From NCBI RefSeq assembly GCF_030503895.2, contig NZ_CP129970.2, positions 2,899,001 through 2,963,000 of the forward strand: a stretch of DNA of 64,000 bases. Direction: 5' to 3'. Shown one piece after another: positions 27,853 through 36,776 of the stretch. The notes under the pieces are model-generated. The model was not told where the DNA came from, made no database searches, and worked only from the letters and a program-made list of their open reading frames with translations. A program made the translations under genes and the position numbers. The number at the start of each line of letters is the position of its first letter. The stretch's first letter is position 1. Origin of the DNA: Marivirga arenosa. Lineage in GTDB: Bacteria > Bacteroidota > Bacteroidia > Cytophagales > Cyclobacteriaceae.

Positions 27853-28635
27853 ATGGCTTCACGGTATAAGTTTTTTTACTTAATTGAAATTCAATATTTA
27901 GGATTTAGATATCATGGCTGGCAATTTCAAAAGGAAGTGAAAACGCTTCAAGGAATGCTAGAAAGGACTTTTAAATTTCTCTTCGAACAGCAGACATTTA
28001 AAATATTAGCATCTGGCAGGACTGACGCTATGGTATCTGCTGAAAGTTCTTATTTTGAGCTTTTTACAAATCATGAGCTTGAGCTCGATAGTTTTATTCA
28101 AGAGCTTGATTATAACTTACCCCCTGATATTAAAGTGAAAAATATATCAGTTGTTGACGCTAAATTCAATGTTATTCAAGATGTTGAACTCAAAACCTAT
28201 CATTATTATTTTGCTTCAGTTCAAGAAAAATATCCTTTTGCCTCGCCATTAATGAATTGTATTCAAGCACCTTTAGATATTGAGGCCATGATAAGTGCAG
28301 CCAGCATATATAAAGGCTTACATGACTTCAAATTTTTTATGACAGGAGATGCTGAAAATAAAAATACAGAGCGATACATTGAGGATAGTAAGATAGAGCC
28401 TAATCAAGAATTAACTGCTAGTTTTTTTCCAGAGGACAGTTACGTTTTTTCTGTTACCGGAAAAGGGTTTATGCGTTATCAAGTTCGATATATGATGGGC
28501 GCCTTAATTAAAATTGGGATGGGGGAGATTTCTATAAAAGATTTAGAAAACACCTTAAAAGGAAAAGAAGCTGCTTTTGAAAAATTCAATGCTGCAGCTT
28601 CAGGTTTAATGGTGAAAAATGTAAAGTTTAAATAA
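27853..28635 (+). CDS. truA: tRNA pseudouridine synthase A, divergent form
   Basis: TruA-fold enzyme expected to convert U38-U40 of tRNA anticodon arms to pseudouridine. N-terminal LIEIQYLGFRYHGWQFQ and the catalytic strand ASGRTDAMVSAESS carry D58. Most TruA proteins read GRTDAGVHA here, so MVS replaces GVH. The later FMRYQVRYMMGALIKIGMG (about 207-225) is the family's conserved helix. Bacteroidota can carry a second TruA-like paralogue with this signature, so the specificity may differ from the classic enzyme. Its stop abuts the stop of the convergent cysM. Confidence 0.8.
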   Translation: MASRYKFFYLIEIQYLGFRYHGWQFQKEVKTLQGMLERTFKFLFEQQTFKILASGRTDAMVSAESSYFELFTNHELELDSFIQELDYNLPPDIKVKNISVVDAKFNVIQDVELKTYHYYFASVQEKYPFASPLMNCIQAPLDIEAMISAASIYKGLHDFKFFMTGDAENKNTERYIEDSKIEPNQELTASFFPEDSYVFSVTGKGFMRYQVRYMMGALIKIGMGEISIKDLENTLKGKEAAFEKFNAAASGLMVKNVKFK

Positions 28636-29517
28636 TTATACTTTAAATAAGCCTGAGCTTAAATAGCGATCTCCTCTGTCACAGGTAATGCATACAATCA
28701 CACCTGAATCTATTTCTTTGGCAATTTCTAATGCAGCATAAAGAGCTCCTCCACTGCTCATACCTGCTAAAATACCTTCCTCTTTTGCCATTCTTCTGGT
28801 CATGTCAGTTGCGTTTTCTTCACTAACATCAATGGTTCTATTCACTCTTTCTGCTTCAAATATTTTCGGTAAAAATTCAGGAGACCATCTTCTAATTCCT
28901 GGAATTTTTGAACCATCAGTTGGCTGTGTTCCCACAATTTGAACATCAGGATTTTGCTCTTTCAAATATCTCGATACTCCCATTATTGTACCTGTAGTAC
29001 CCATAGCAGAAACAAAATGGGTGATTTTGCCTTGAGTATCATTCCAGATTTCAGGTCCTGTAGTTTTATAATGCTGCTTATAGTTATCAGCATTTCCAAA
29101 TTGATTAAGCATATAATACTTACCGCTTGCAGCCATTTCTTCTGCAACTGTTCGGGAATATTCAATAGTGCCTTCAGCTTTAGTTAATATTACCTCAGCA
29201 CCATAAGCTTCCATTGTTTGAATTCTTTCTGCTGTAGAGTTCTCAGGCATTATTAGAGTCATATGTAAGCCCTTAAGCTTAGCAATCATGGCAAGCGCAA
29301 TACCCGTATTTCCACTAGTTGCTTCTACTAATTTATCTCCTGCTTTTATATCACCTCTTTCTAAGGCAGCACTAATCATCCCTAAAGCAGCTCTATCTTT
29401 TACACTACCACCTGGATTTTGCCCTTCAAGTTTACAATAAATTTTTACGTTTTTATTTGTGGGAATATTCTTTAATTCTACAATTGGAGTATTTCCCACT
29501 AAGTCTTCTACAAACAT
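28636..29517 (-). CDS. cysM: Cysteine synthase (O-acetylserine sulfhydrylase B type)
   Basis: PLP enzyme that makes cysteine from O-acetylserine and sulfide or thiosulfate. The PLP lysine is K40 in NPGGSVKDRAALG; the substrate loop is TSGNTGIALA near 64-73; the phosphate-binding loop is MGTTGTIMGVSRYL. At 293 residues, with a short C-terminus (DRGDRYLSSGLF), it fits CysM. It starts one base after the cysE stop, so donor and consumer of O-acetylserine are co-translated. Confidence 0.92.
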   Translation of the reverse strand: MFVEDLVGNTPIVELKNIPTNKNVKIYCKLEGQNPGGSVKDRAALGMISAALERGDIKAGDKLVEATSGNTGIALAMIAKLKGLHMTLIMPENSTAERIQTMEAYGAEVILTKAEGTIEYSRTVAEEMAASGKYYMLNQFGNADNYKQHYKTTGPEIWNDTQGKITHFVSAMGTTGTIMGVSRYLKEQNPDVQIVGTQPTDGSKIPGIRRWSPEFLPKIFEAERVNRTIDVSEENATDMTRRMAKEEGILAGMSSGGALYAALEIAKEIDSGVIVCITCDRGDRYLSSGLFKV

Positions 29518-29518
29518 A

Positions 29519-30331
29519 TTATCCTAATGATTTTTTGTGTAAATGTTTATTTTCAGAATCATAATATAATCTGGAATTAGGCTCTATGCTTTTGGTAATC
29601 CAACTGTTACCACCGATAATACAATTATCACCTATTATTGTTTTACCACCAAGAATGGTGGCATTAGCATAAATCACAACATTATTGCCTATAGTAGGAT
29701 GTCTTTTTTGGCTAGCGTTTTCTTTTTTAACGCTTGTTGCTCCTAAGGTAACACCTTGGTAAATTTTTACATTATCACCAATTTCAGTGGTTTCACCTAT
29801 TACAATTCCCGTTGCATGGTCAATACAGAAATTTGCCCCAATTTTTGCAGCTGGATGTATGTCTACACCAGTTTTACTGTGAGCATGCTCGCTAATTATT
29901 CTGGCAATTAATACGAAGCCAGCATTGTATATACAGTGCGCAATTCGATAGGCAGCAATAGCTTTAAACCCAGGATAAGTTTTAATGACTTCTAACCTGT
30001 TTTTTGCTGCCGGATCACCTTCAAATATTGCAGTCACATCTTTTTCAAGAGCATATTTGATATTCAATAAATCATCAAATAGAAGCGCTTCTTCACCTGG
30101 AAACTCTTCTTTTAATTTTTTACATCGCTTTTCAAGTAAAGAGTGCCATTCATTTTTCAGATGACTATATTTCTCTTCTATTTGAGATATCTCTAATAAT
30201 TTCTCGTTTCCATAATCAGGAAAAATAAAGCCTAAAAGTGATTCATAAAAAGCAATGATGCTATCTGGTGAAGGACAGCCTAAAGCATTTCTATGTTCTT
30301 GATGTAAAGCGTTTAAAAATTCCTGTTGCAT
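29519..30331 (-). CDS. cysE: Serine O-acetyltransferase
   Basis: Acetylates serine to O-acetylserine, the substrate of the CysM encoded next. The N-terminal helical domain (about 1-135) is longer than in the short EpsC form. The C-terminal left-handed beta helix shows hexapeptide repeats (VDIHPAAKIGANFCIDHATGIVIGETTEIGDNVKIYQGVTLG, about 155-195) with the catalytic H171/D170 pair of DHATG. Its ATG overlaps the pirin stop (TAATG). Confidence 0.92.
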   Translation of the reverse strand: MQQEFLNALHQEHRNALGCPSPDSIIAFYESLLGFIFPDYGNEKLLEISQIEEKYSHLKNEWHSLLEKRCKKLKEEFPGEEALLFDDLLNIKYALEKDVTAIFEGDPAAKNRLEVIKTYPGFKAIAAYRIAHCIYNAGFVLIARIISEHAHSKTGVDIHPAAKIGANFCIDHATGIVIGETTEIGDNVKIYQGVTLGATSVKKENASQKRHPTIGNNVVIYANATILGGKTIIGDNCIIGGNSWITKSIEPNSRLYYDSENKHLHKKSLG

Positions 30332-31350
30332 TAATCTTTGATTTCTTCTTTACCGTCTGCATGAATTGCAAACCTTCCTCTTAATCGGTCATGAGTATGT
30401 TCATATGAAGGCCATGGCCATCCTCCAAATTCAGTCTTTTGAAATTCCATTATCGTTTCTCTCACTTCAGCTGGATAATTAAGAACAAATGGTCCATGCT
30501 GAACGACTGGTTCATTAATAGGGTTTCCTTGAAGTAATAATAAACGTGCTTCTTCATTGCCATTCTTTAATGTGATATCGGCTCTTGGATCAATATCAGC
30601 GCCATGATAATGAGGAAAGTCAGTATCATTTAATTTGAAACTTTCACCTTTAAAAAAGTATAGGTTTCTATTGATCTTATTTTCGGATGTTGGCAAAGTA
30701 AACTCAGCCCCAGGCTCCATTTTAATATGCCAAATTGCGACTTCATTTTCAGGATTTGCTGCCCAAGAATTTGGAGCTGGATTTGGTGCAGTTTTATCTC
30801 CAAGCTTTCCAGCCATAACTTCTACCTCTGTTAATTTTCCATTAGCATCTTCATGCTTGTAAATTGGAATAGTATCTTTCCATAACATGGAGAAGTGAGG
30901 TTCAACTTTTTTACTGTCTCTTGGAAGGTTTAGCCAAATCTGAAATAGCTCCAATGGATTTTCTTCCTCTTCTTTTAATAATGGAAACATTTCAGAATGT
31001 TGCACTCCTTTACCAGCTGTCATCCATTGTACATCTCCATTACCAAATCTTCCTGCAGCACCTAATGAATCTGAGTGATCGACTAAGCCTTTTCTTACTG
31101 CAGTTACGGTTTCAAATCCACAATGAGGATGTGCGGGAAAGCCTGGAACTTTACTTCCATGATACATCCTCCATCCATCTTTTATTGTAAAATCTTGGCC
31201 AATCATTCGCCCATCCAGAGAGGCAGCTGGCCCTAAATCCTTATTACCCTTGGGAAAAAAATCTTCATGATGAACACAAAACAAGAACGGATCTTGAGTT
31301 TGCCAAGGGAAGCTTAATTTTTCTATTTTATTTATTCCTGAATTTTCCAT
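30331..31350 (-). CDS. Pirin family bicupin protein
   Basis: A 339-residue pirin-like protein. The N-terminal cupin has the usual metal-binding pattern: [13 protein letters not shown] (about 72-84) and [16 protein letters not shown] (about 108-123, with H and E ligands). The C-terminal region [29 protein letters not shown] is typical. Pirins bind Fe(II) and some have quercetin dioxygenase activity. Here it is the first gene of a pirin-cysE-cysM unit, each junction being one base; a link to sulfur or redox metabolism is an inference. Confidence 0.88.
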   Translation of the reverse strand: MENSGINKIEKLSFPWQTQDPFLFCVHHEDFFPKGNKDLGPAASLDGRMIGQDFTIKDGWRMYHGSKVPGFPAHPHCGFETVTAVRKGLVDHSDSLGAAGRFGNGDVQWMTAGKGVQHSEMFPLLKEEEENPLELFQIWLNLPRDSKKVEPHFSMLWKDTIPIYKHEDANGKLTEVEVMAGKLGDKTAPNPAPNSWAANPENEVAIWHIKMEPGAEFTLPTSENKINRNLYFFKGESFKLNDTDFPHYHGADIDPRADITLKNGNEEARLLLLQGNPINEPVVQHGPFVLNYPAEVRETIMEFQKTEFGGWPWPSYEHTHDRLRGRFAIHADGKEEIKD

Positions 31351-31403
31351 GTAGGTACAACGAATAACCCTATAATTATGTTGACAGAATTTTCATTACA
31401 TTT

Positions 31404-32231
31404 TTAATCAGATTGTAATTTTTTTCCACATTTATAACAAAATAGGGCATCTGTACTGTGATTTTTAGCTTGGCAATGCGGACATGAAATATTCATGCTT
31501 TCATATCTTGATTTGTTAAGTTCCGAAGTAACAATCCCTGTAGGAACTGCGATAATGCCATAGCCCAAAATCATAACTAATGATGCAATCATTTGACCAA
31601 TAGGAGTGATTGGTGCAATATCTCCATAACCAACAGTGGTAAGGGTAACAATTGACCAATAAATTCCTTTAGGGATATTCGTGAAACCGCTCTCTGGTGG
31701 TTCAATTAAATACATAACAGCCCCTAATATTGAGACTAATATTAGCACTGTTCCAATAAACAGAGTTATTTTTTTTCGACTTGCTAATAAAGCATCCGAT
31801 AATTGTGAAGCCTCCCCTAAATACTGAGTTAATTTAAATACTCTGAAAACCCTTATTAACCTTAAGCTTCTTATAATCATTAAAGATTGCGCTCCAACAA
31901 AAAAAAATGCTAAAATTGAGGGTAAAATTGAAAGTAGATCAACAATTCCAAAAAAGCTCTTAATATAATGCCAGGAATATTTTACAATAACAATTCTAAA
32001 AATATATTCAATTAGGAAGAAGCCAGTAAATATCCATTCTGCCCACAGAAAATAAATTCCATATTTAAATCTAATTTCTGCAACGCTTTCTAATACAACA
32101 GCCAGAACACTTAAAAATATTACAATAAGTAATACAGCATCGAATAATTTCCCATAAAAACTATCCGCTTTAAATACGATATCAAAGGCCTTAACCTTCC
32201 ATTTAGCATTTGTATTTGCAGTTTCTTCCAT
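31404..32231 (-). CDS. Voltage-gated potassium channel with C-terminal zinc ribbon
   Basis: A six-helix Kv-type subunit of 275 residues. S1-S3 span about 30-108. S4 carries five basic residues at every third position (R121, R124, R127, R130, K133), the voltage-sensor pattern. S5, the pore helix and the filter TTVGYGD (198-204) and S6 follow. After S6 the chain ends in a four-cysteine ribbon (C250, C253, C265, C268), a treble-clef/zinc-ribbon pattern on the cytosolic side. It should tetramerise and conduct K+. The ribbon is not part of the classic channel and may sense metal or redox state. A -7-like box (TAATTTTG, 32269-32262) lies upstream. Confidence 0.88.
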   Translation of the reverse strand: MEETANTNAKWKVKAFDIVFKADSFYGKLFDAVLLIVIFLSVLAVVLESVAEIRFKYGIYFLWAEWIFTGFFLIEYIFRIVIVKYSWHYIKSFFGIVDLLSILPSILAFFFVGAQSLMIIRSLRLIRVFRVFKLTQYLGEASQLSDALLASRKKITLFIGTVLILVSILGAVMYLIEPPESGFTNIPKGIYWSIVTLTTVGYGDIAPITPIGQMIASLVMILGYGIIAVPTGIVTSELNKSRYESMNISCPHCQAKNHSTDALFCYKCGKKLQSD

Positions 32232-32360
32232 TTTGAAGATTACCTATATATTAAACTATAACAAAATTATATAATAAGGGTTTCTAATATTGTATTTATA
32301 CTATATAGTTTATAAATTAATTGTTAAAACTAGATAGTTAAGAAACCTAATCAACCTTTA

Positions 32361-34382
32361 GTGAAGCTACCAATTATCATAACATATATATTATTGACAT
32401 TACCTTCTTTTTCTAATGGTCAAGCTAAAAGTAACAATACTTTGCCAGAAAAATCAATCAATTATGGAATAGATAAATCTTATGAGCCTTATGAATACTT
32501 AAATAATAAGGGTGAATTTCAAGGTTTTAATATTGATGTCATAAGGGCAATAGGGACTGAGTTAAATTGGAATGTAAAGATATATGCGGATAGGTGGAGT
32601 ATCATCAGAAATAGATTAGAAGTTGAAAATGAATTGGATATTGCAGCCTATTTTAAGACTTCTGATCGTGAGAAGAAGATATTATTTTCAAAGCCTTTTA
32701 GCTTAGTGTACTATTCAATTTTTACTAGATCAGATAAAAATCCTGTGGAGGATTTGTTTAGTTTATCAGGTAAAAAAGTTGCCATTCAAGAGGCTTCAAT
32801 CATAGAAGAATATTTTGACCAAATTGGTTTTTTAGATTTAAAGGAATTAAAAACTTATGCCTCTGAATCAGACGCAATAGATGCAGTAGTAAAAGGTGAA
32901 GCTGATTGTGCAATCACTTCTTTTATGACAACCAATTATAAAATGGAGTCTGAAAATATTACCAATGTTCAATCTTCTAGTGATCCTGTTTTTATTACCG
33001 AGTATTGTTTTGTGGCAAATAAAAAAGATTCACTATTGCTAGACTCACTTAATTGGGGGTTACGATTAATTAAAGCATCTGGTGAATATGACAGAATTTA
33101 TCAAAAATGGCTTAGCCCTAATGTTAGTTGGTGGGAAAAAAATAAAGAATTAGTAAACATAATTTCCTTGGTCATTCTTGTTTTAATTTTATTAGCCATG
33201 CTTTATATCTATTCACTTCAAAAATTAATTCAGAAGAAGTCAATTCTTATTGAAAAAGAAATTGAAATCCGAAATAAAGCGGAATTAGAATTAATAGAAA
33301 GTGAAAATCTAAGGAAGAAAATTGAAGATTTTACATCAGTCATGCTGATTGAAACAGATCTTGAAAATCATATAGTAAGGGCATCCTCTTTATTTTATTC
33401 CATTATTGGTTTTAAAGAAGAAGAAATTCTTGGTGTAAATATTCACCAATTAATGTCAATTGAATCTTCAAAGAAGGATAAAGAAATTAAAAACTTAATT
33501 CTTAATAAGGAAGTAGTTTTTCTTGATGCTGAGTATGAATTTAAAACTAATACTAGTACTACCTCTTTTTTCGCTTCTAGCACTTCCTTACAGTATGATA
33601 AAAATAAAAGAATAGTAGGCTACAAACAGTTTATGCAAGATATTACGCCTTTGATGCAAGCAAATCTCAATTTGAAAGATATGAATGCAGAATTATCAAA
33701 CTTTATGTATAAAACTTCACATGATGTAAGAGGCCCCATTGCTAATGTATTAGGATTAGTTAGCCTTGGTCAAATGACTACTGATAATTTAGAGGTTGTT
33801 AATTATTTCAAATTGATTAATAAGAGTATTCAAAAATTAGAACGAATATTTAATGATTTCAAGGAGGTAAGCTTTATTCTTCATGGAGATGTAAATATCA
33901 CCACATTTGATTTTGAAGAATTAATTAATGAAGTGATGGAATCTGTATTTCTCAAAAGAAATAAGGATTTGAAAAGAGCTCAAATTAAGATAGAAATATT
34001 ATCTGATTCTAACTTTATAAGTTCTGATAGAGCATTGATAAAACGCTTATTCTTTCAGTTGATTGAAAACGTTTTTGAGCATAATAATTATTATGACACA
34101 AAACTAAGTATCACTTTTGAGAAAGAAAATTCAAGTATATATAGATTTTGCTTCAATGATAATGGAGTTGGAATTCCGGAAGAAATGCAGAAAAAAGTAT
34201 TTGAAGTATTTTTTAAGGGAAAGAGAAGTGATGTTAATATCGGAATGGGGCTTTACATGGCTAAAAAAGTGGTCTTTCGTCTTAATGGAGAACTAAATAT
34301 TTTAAATAAGGAAGATAAAGGGACACTAATTGAAGTGGTTATACCCGTTAATAGTTACAGTGATGCAGTATCGCTAAATTAA
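32361..34382 (+). CDS. Histidine kinase with periplasmic solute-binding sensor domain
   Basis: Residues 1-20 are a signal/anchor. A family-3 solute-binding domain covers about 30-255 (NYGIDKSYEPYEYLNNKGEFQGFNIDVIRAIG, VAIQEASIIEEYF), as in amino-acid binding proteins and BvgS-like sensors. One membrane helix follows (about 264-287), then a PAS domain (about 320-430) and a kinase module with H454 (TSHDVRGPIANV), N box (QLIENVFEHN), G1 (DNGVGIP) and a variant G2 (GMGLYMAK). It should report a small periplasmic ligand across the membrane. No receiver domain is attached or adjacent in the same direction. The start is GTG. Confidence 0.87.
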   Translation: MKLPIIITYILLTLPSFSNGQAKSNNTLPEKSINYGIDKSYEPYEYLNNKGEFQGFNIDVIRAIGTELNWNVKIYADRWSIIRNRLEVENELDIAAYFKTSDREKKILFSKPFSLVYYSIFTRSDKNPVEDLFSLSGKKVAIQEASIIEEYFDQIGFLDLKELKTYASESDAIDAVVKGEADCAITSFMTTNYKMESENITNVQSSSDPVFITEYCFVANKKDSLLLDSLNWGLRLIKASGEYDRIYQKWLSPNVSWWEKNKELVNIISLVILVLILLAMLYIYSLQKLIQKKSILIEKEIEIRNKAELELIESENLRKKIEDFTSVMLIETDLENHIVRASSLFYSIIGFKEEEILGVNIHQLMSIESSKKDKEIKNLILNKEVVFLDAEYEFKTNTSTTSFFASSTSLQYDKNKRIVGYKQFMQDITPLMQANLNLKDMNAELSNFMYKTSHDVRGPIANVLGLVSLGQMTTDNLEVVNYFKLINKSIQKLERIFNDFKEVSFILHGDVNITTFDFEELINEVMESVFLKRNKDLKRAQIKIEILSDSNFISSDRALIKRLFFQLIENVFEHNNYYDTKLSITFEKENSSIYRFCFNDNGVGIPEEMQKKVFEVFFKGKRSDVNIGMGLYMAKKVVFRLNGELNILNKEDKGTLIEVVIPVNSYSDAVSLN

Positions 34383-36377
34383 TTATTTAGGGATTGAGAA
34401 AGAGAAGATTGTACCTTTTCCTTCTTCACTCTTTACCCATATTTGACCACCGTTTTTCTCAACGAACTCTTTGCAAAGAATAAGTCCTAGACCGGTTCCC
34501 TTTTCTTTTGCAGTTCCCTGTGTAGAATGTTTTGTGTCTAGCCTAAATATCTTACTCGCAACCTCTTTTGGCATGCCCACACCATTATCTGCTATTTTAA
34601 CTACAAATTGATTTTCCTCTTCAACCACTCCCATTTTAATCTGACCGCCATCTTCTGTAAATTTAATAGCATTAGAAAGCAAATTTCTGATTACTGTAGT
34701 AATTGAATTTGGATGAGCTTTTGCTTTAACTGATTTAGTGTTTTTTACCTCTATTTGAATGTTTTTATTGTCAGCTTGCTTTTCAAGTAACTTCTTATTT
34801 TCATTTAACATTTCAGTCAAGTCAATTTCCTCAGCTTTAAATTCAATATTACCCGTTTGTGATCTTGACCATTGTAATAAGTTCTCAAGTAAGGCAAATA
34901 AGTTTTTTAAGGATTTATCTAGATCCTTAGCCAGCATTTGAATTTCTTCAGTGCTTAAACTGCTGGTATGATTCATAAGTAAACCAGAGAATGAAGTTAG
35001 AGAGTTTAAAGGTCCTTTAAGGTCATGACTTATGATAGAGAAGAATTTGTCTTTTGTATTGTTTAAGTCTTCTAATTCCTGATTTTGCGTTTTTACTTTT
35101 TCATTAGCAGTCTTAAGTTTTGCATTACTTCTACGTTGAGATATAAATAGAATAAAAATCAAAATCATTATGATAGCAGCTAAAACCACCATTATCGCCA
35201 GGAAGTTTTTGAATTTTCTTTCTTCTTCTAATTCAAACTCCTTTTGAATTTTATTTAACTCTAACTGATCAATTTGATTCTGTTTTTGAGTAATGGTATA
35301 CCTACTCTGTATCTTTAAAATATTTCTATCATTCTTTTCTTTCTGCAAAAAGTCATCTAAAGCTTTGTAAAGCTCACTGTATTCTAATGCTTTTTGATAG
35401 TTATTTAATTTTTTGTAAGCTTTACTTAATATAGCATAGGTCTCTTGTATCAGTAATTGATTTTGGGATTTTTGAGCTAATCGATTTGAAATAGCTAGAT
35501 TTTCTACAGCTTTTCCAGGATTGTTTTCTTTTAGATAATAATTTGCAACTGAATTATAAACTGATGCTCTGTTAGCTTCTACATTTGATAGATCATTTAA
35601 AATATCTAATGCTACAATGTAGTTCTCGTATGCTCTTTTACTGTCATTTCGAATCAGATAAAGGTCCCCAATTTCATTCAAACATTTCGCTTCTTCAACT
35701 GGAGATTTGATTCTGCGGTAAATTGATAGAGCATTTTTATAATGTTCTAAGGCCTTATCAAGAGAGCTAATATCTTTATATATGTTAGCTAAATCTGTAT
35801 TTGCTTTTGCTTCTACTTTAGGAATTCGTTCTTTTTGAGCGTATTGTAAAATATTTTGATGCTCCTCAATTGATTTGCCTGTCTCACCGGTTGACCAATA
35901 GCTATAACCTAATTTTTGATTAATAAATATTCGAACAGGAGGAAAATTATAATTTCTTAGTAGGGTAGAGGCTTTATTAAGAAATTCCTTACCATAATAA
36001 TAGTCTTCAACCTTTTCGAATAAACTATAAAATCCTAAGTAGGTAAAAATCAAACTAATTTCATCTTCAGAAGCTTCATCTATTTCCATAGCCCTTATTA
36101 AAAGAGGCATGGCTTCTTCTAAATTGTTGGTTTTATAAATATGGATTAAGGCTAATTCTTTGGCAATCTTACTCTCTAATTCTTTATTCTCAATATCTTT
36201 TGCAGCTTGGAGCTTTTCTTCCTTATTGATTAATAAATCTTCGGCAGTATTATTTTCTATTTCTTCAATGTAATTTGTAAACCATTCCCACTCAGTAGCA
36301 ATTTGGCTATTCTGGGCCATTAGTATTAATGGTGAGATCAATATCAAAAAGAGTATTTGAATTGTCTTTTTTAACAT
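34383..36377 (-). CDS. TPR-containing sensor histidine kinase
   Basis: A signal peptide (about 1-21, ending LMAQ) exports an N-terminal solenoid of seven or so TPR units (about 50-350; for example ALEHYKNALSIYRRIKSPVEEAKCLNEIGD). One membrane helix near 392-412 is followed by a coiled coil and a kinase core with H451 (ISHDLKGPLNSL), N box (NLLSNAIKF), G1 (DNGVGMP) and G2 (GTGLGLIL). This architecture is common in Bacteroidota. The next gene downstream on the same strand is not its partner; the sigma-54 regulator gene is upstream on the same strand, some 400 bases away, and might be. Confidence 0.88.
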   Translation of the reverse strand: MLKKTIQILFLILISPLILMAQNSQIATEWEWFTNYIEEIENNTAEDLLINKEEKLQAAKDIENKELESKIAKELALIHIYKTNNLEEAMPLLIRAMEIDEASEDEISLIFTYLGFYSLFEKVEDYYYGKEFLNKASTLLRNYNFPPVRIFINQKLGYSYWSTGETGKSIEEHQNILQYAQKERIPKVEAKANTDLANIYKDISSLDKALEHYKNALSIYRRIKSPVEEAKCLNEIGDLYLIRNDSKRAYENYIVALDILNDLSNVEANRASVYNSVANYYLKENNPGKAVENLAISNRLAQKSQNQLLIQETYAILSKAYKKLNNYQKALEYSELYKALDDFLQKEKNDRNILKIQSRYTITQKQNQIDQLELNKIQKEFELEEERKFKNFLAIMVVLAAIIMILIFILFISQRRSNAKLKTANEKVKTQNQELEDLNNTKDKFFSIISHDLKGPLNSLTSFSGLLMNHTSSLSTEEIQMLAKDLDKSLKNLFALLENLLQWSRSQTGNIEFKAEEIDLTEMLNENKKLLEKQADNKNIQIEVKNTKSVKAKAHPNSITTVIRNLLSNAIKFTEDGGQIKMGVVEEENQFVVKIADNGVGMPKEVASKIFRLDTKHSTQGTAKEKGTGLGLILCKEFVEKNGGQIWVKSEEGKGTIFSFSIPK

Positions 36378-36637
36378 TATTAGGTTACTTATTGCAAATT
36401 TGATCTTAAAGAGAATCGAATATGGTTTATAATTTTTTATTATTGAAGCTTCCCATTGAACTTTTTGGAGGAAGCTATAAAATTTGATGTGAGAATATAT
36501 TTAATATGTAATTTTTTAAAATCTATATTTCCAAAATATGAGCATTAATTAATAAATAATGTAATTAAATTTATAATAGATTTTAAAATTTAGATTAATG
36601 GACTTATATTTGAATGTAATGTATTTCAATTTTTGAT

Positions 36638-36769
36638 ATGAAGAAATTTTTATTAATCATTTTATCCGCTCTATTTATTGGTGCTTGTGCACAAAAAACT
36701 TGCCCTACGTATTCTTATAATGATTTGGATACTATAAATGAAGTAACAGTAGAAGATCAATCTGTTTAA
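36638..36769 (+). CDS. Small lipoprotein, 43 residues
   Basis: A short frame with ATG at 36638: MKKFLLIILSALFIGAC gives a textbook lipoprotein signal with the lipidated cysteine at residue 17, leaving a mature peptide of 27 residues (CAQKTCPTYSYNDLDTINEV...). A candidate -7 box TATATTTG at 36605-36612 gives a leader of about 20 bases. It runs convergent to the sigma-54 regulator gene, which ends 7 bases beyond its stop. Bacteroidota carry many such tiny lipoproteins; function unknown. Confidence 0.6.
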   Translation: MKKFLLIILSALFIGACAQKTCPTYSYNDLDTINEVTVEDQSV

Positions 36770-36776
36770 TAACAGA

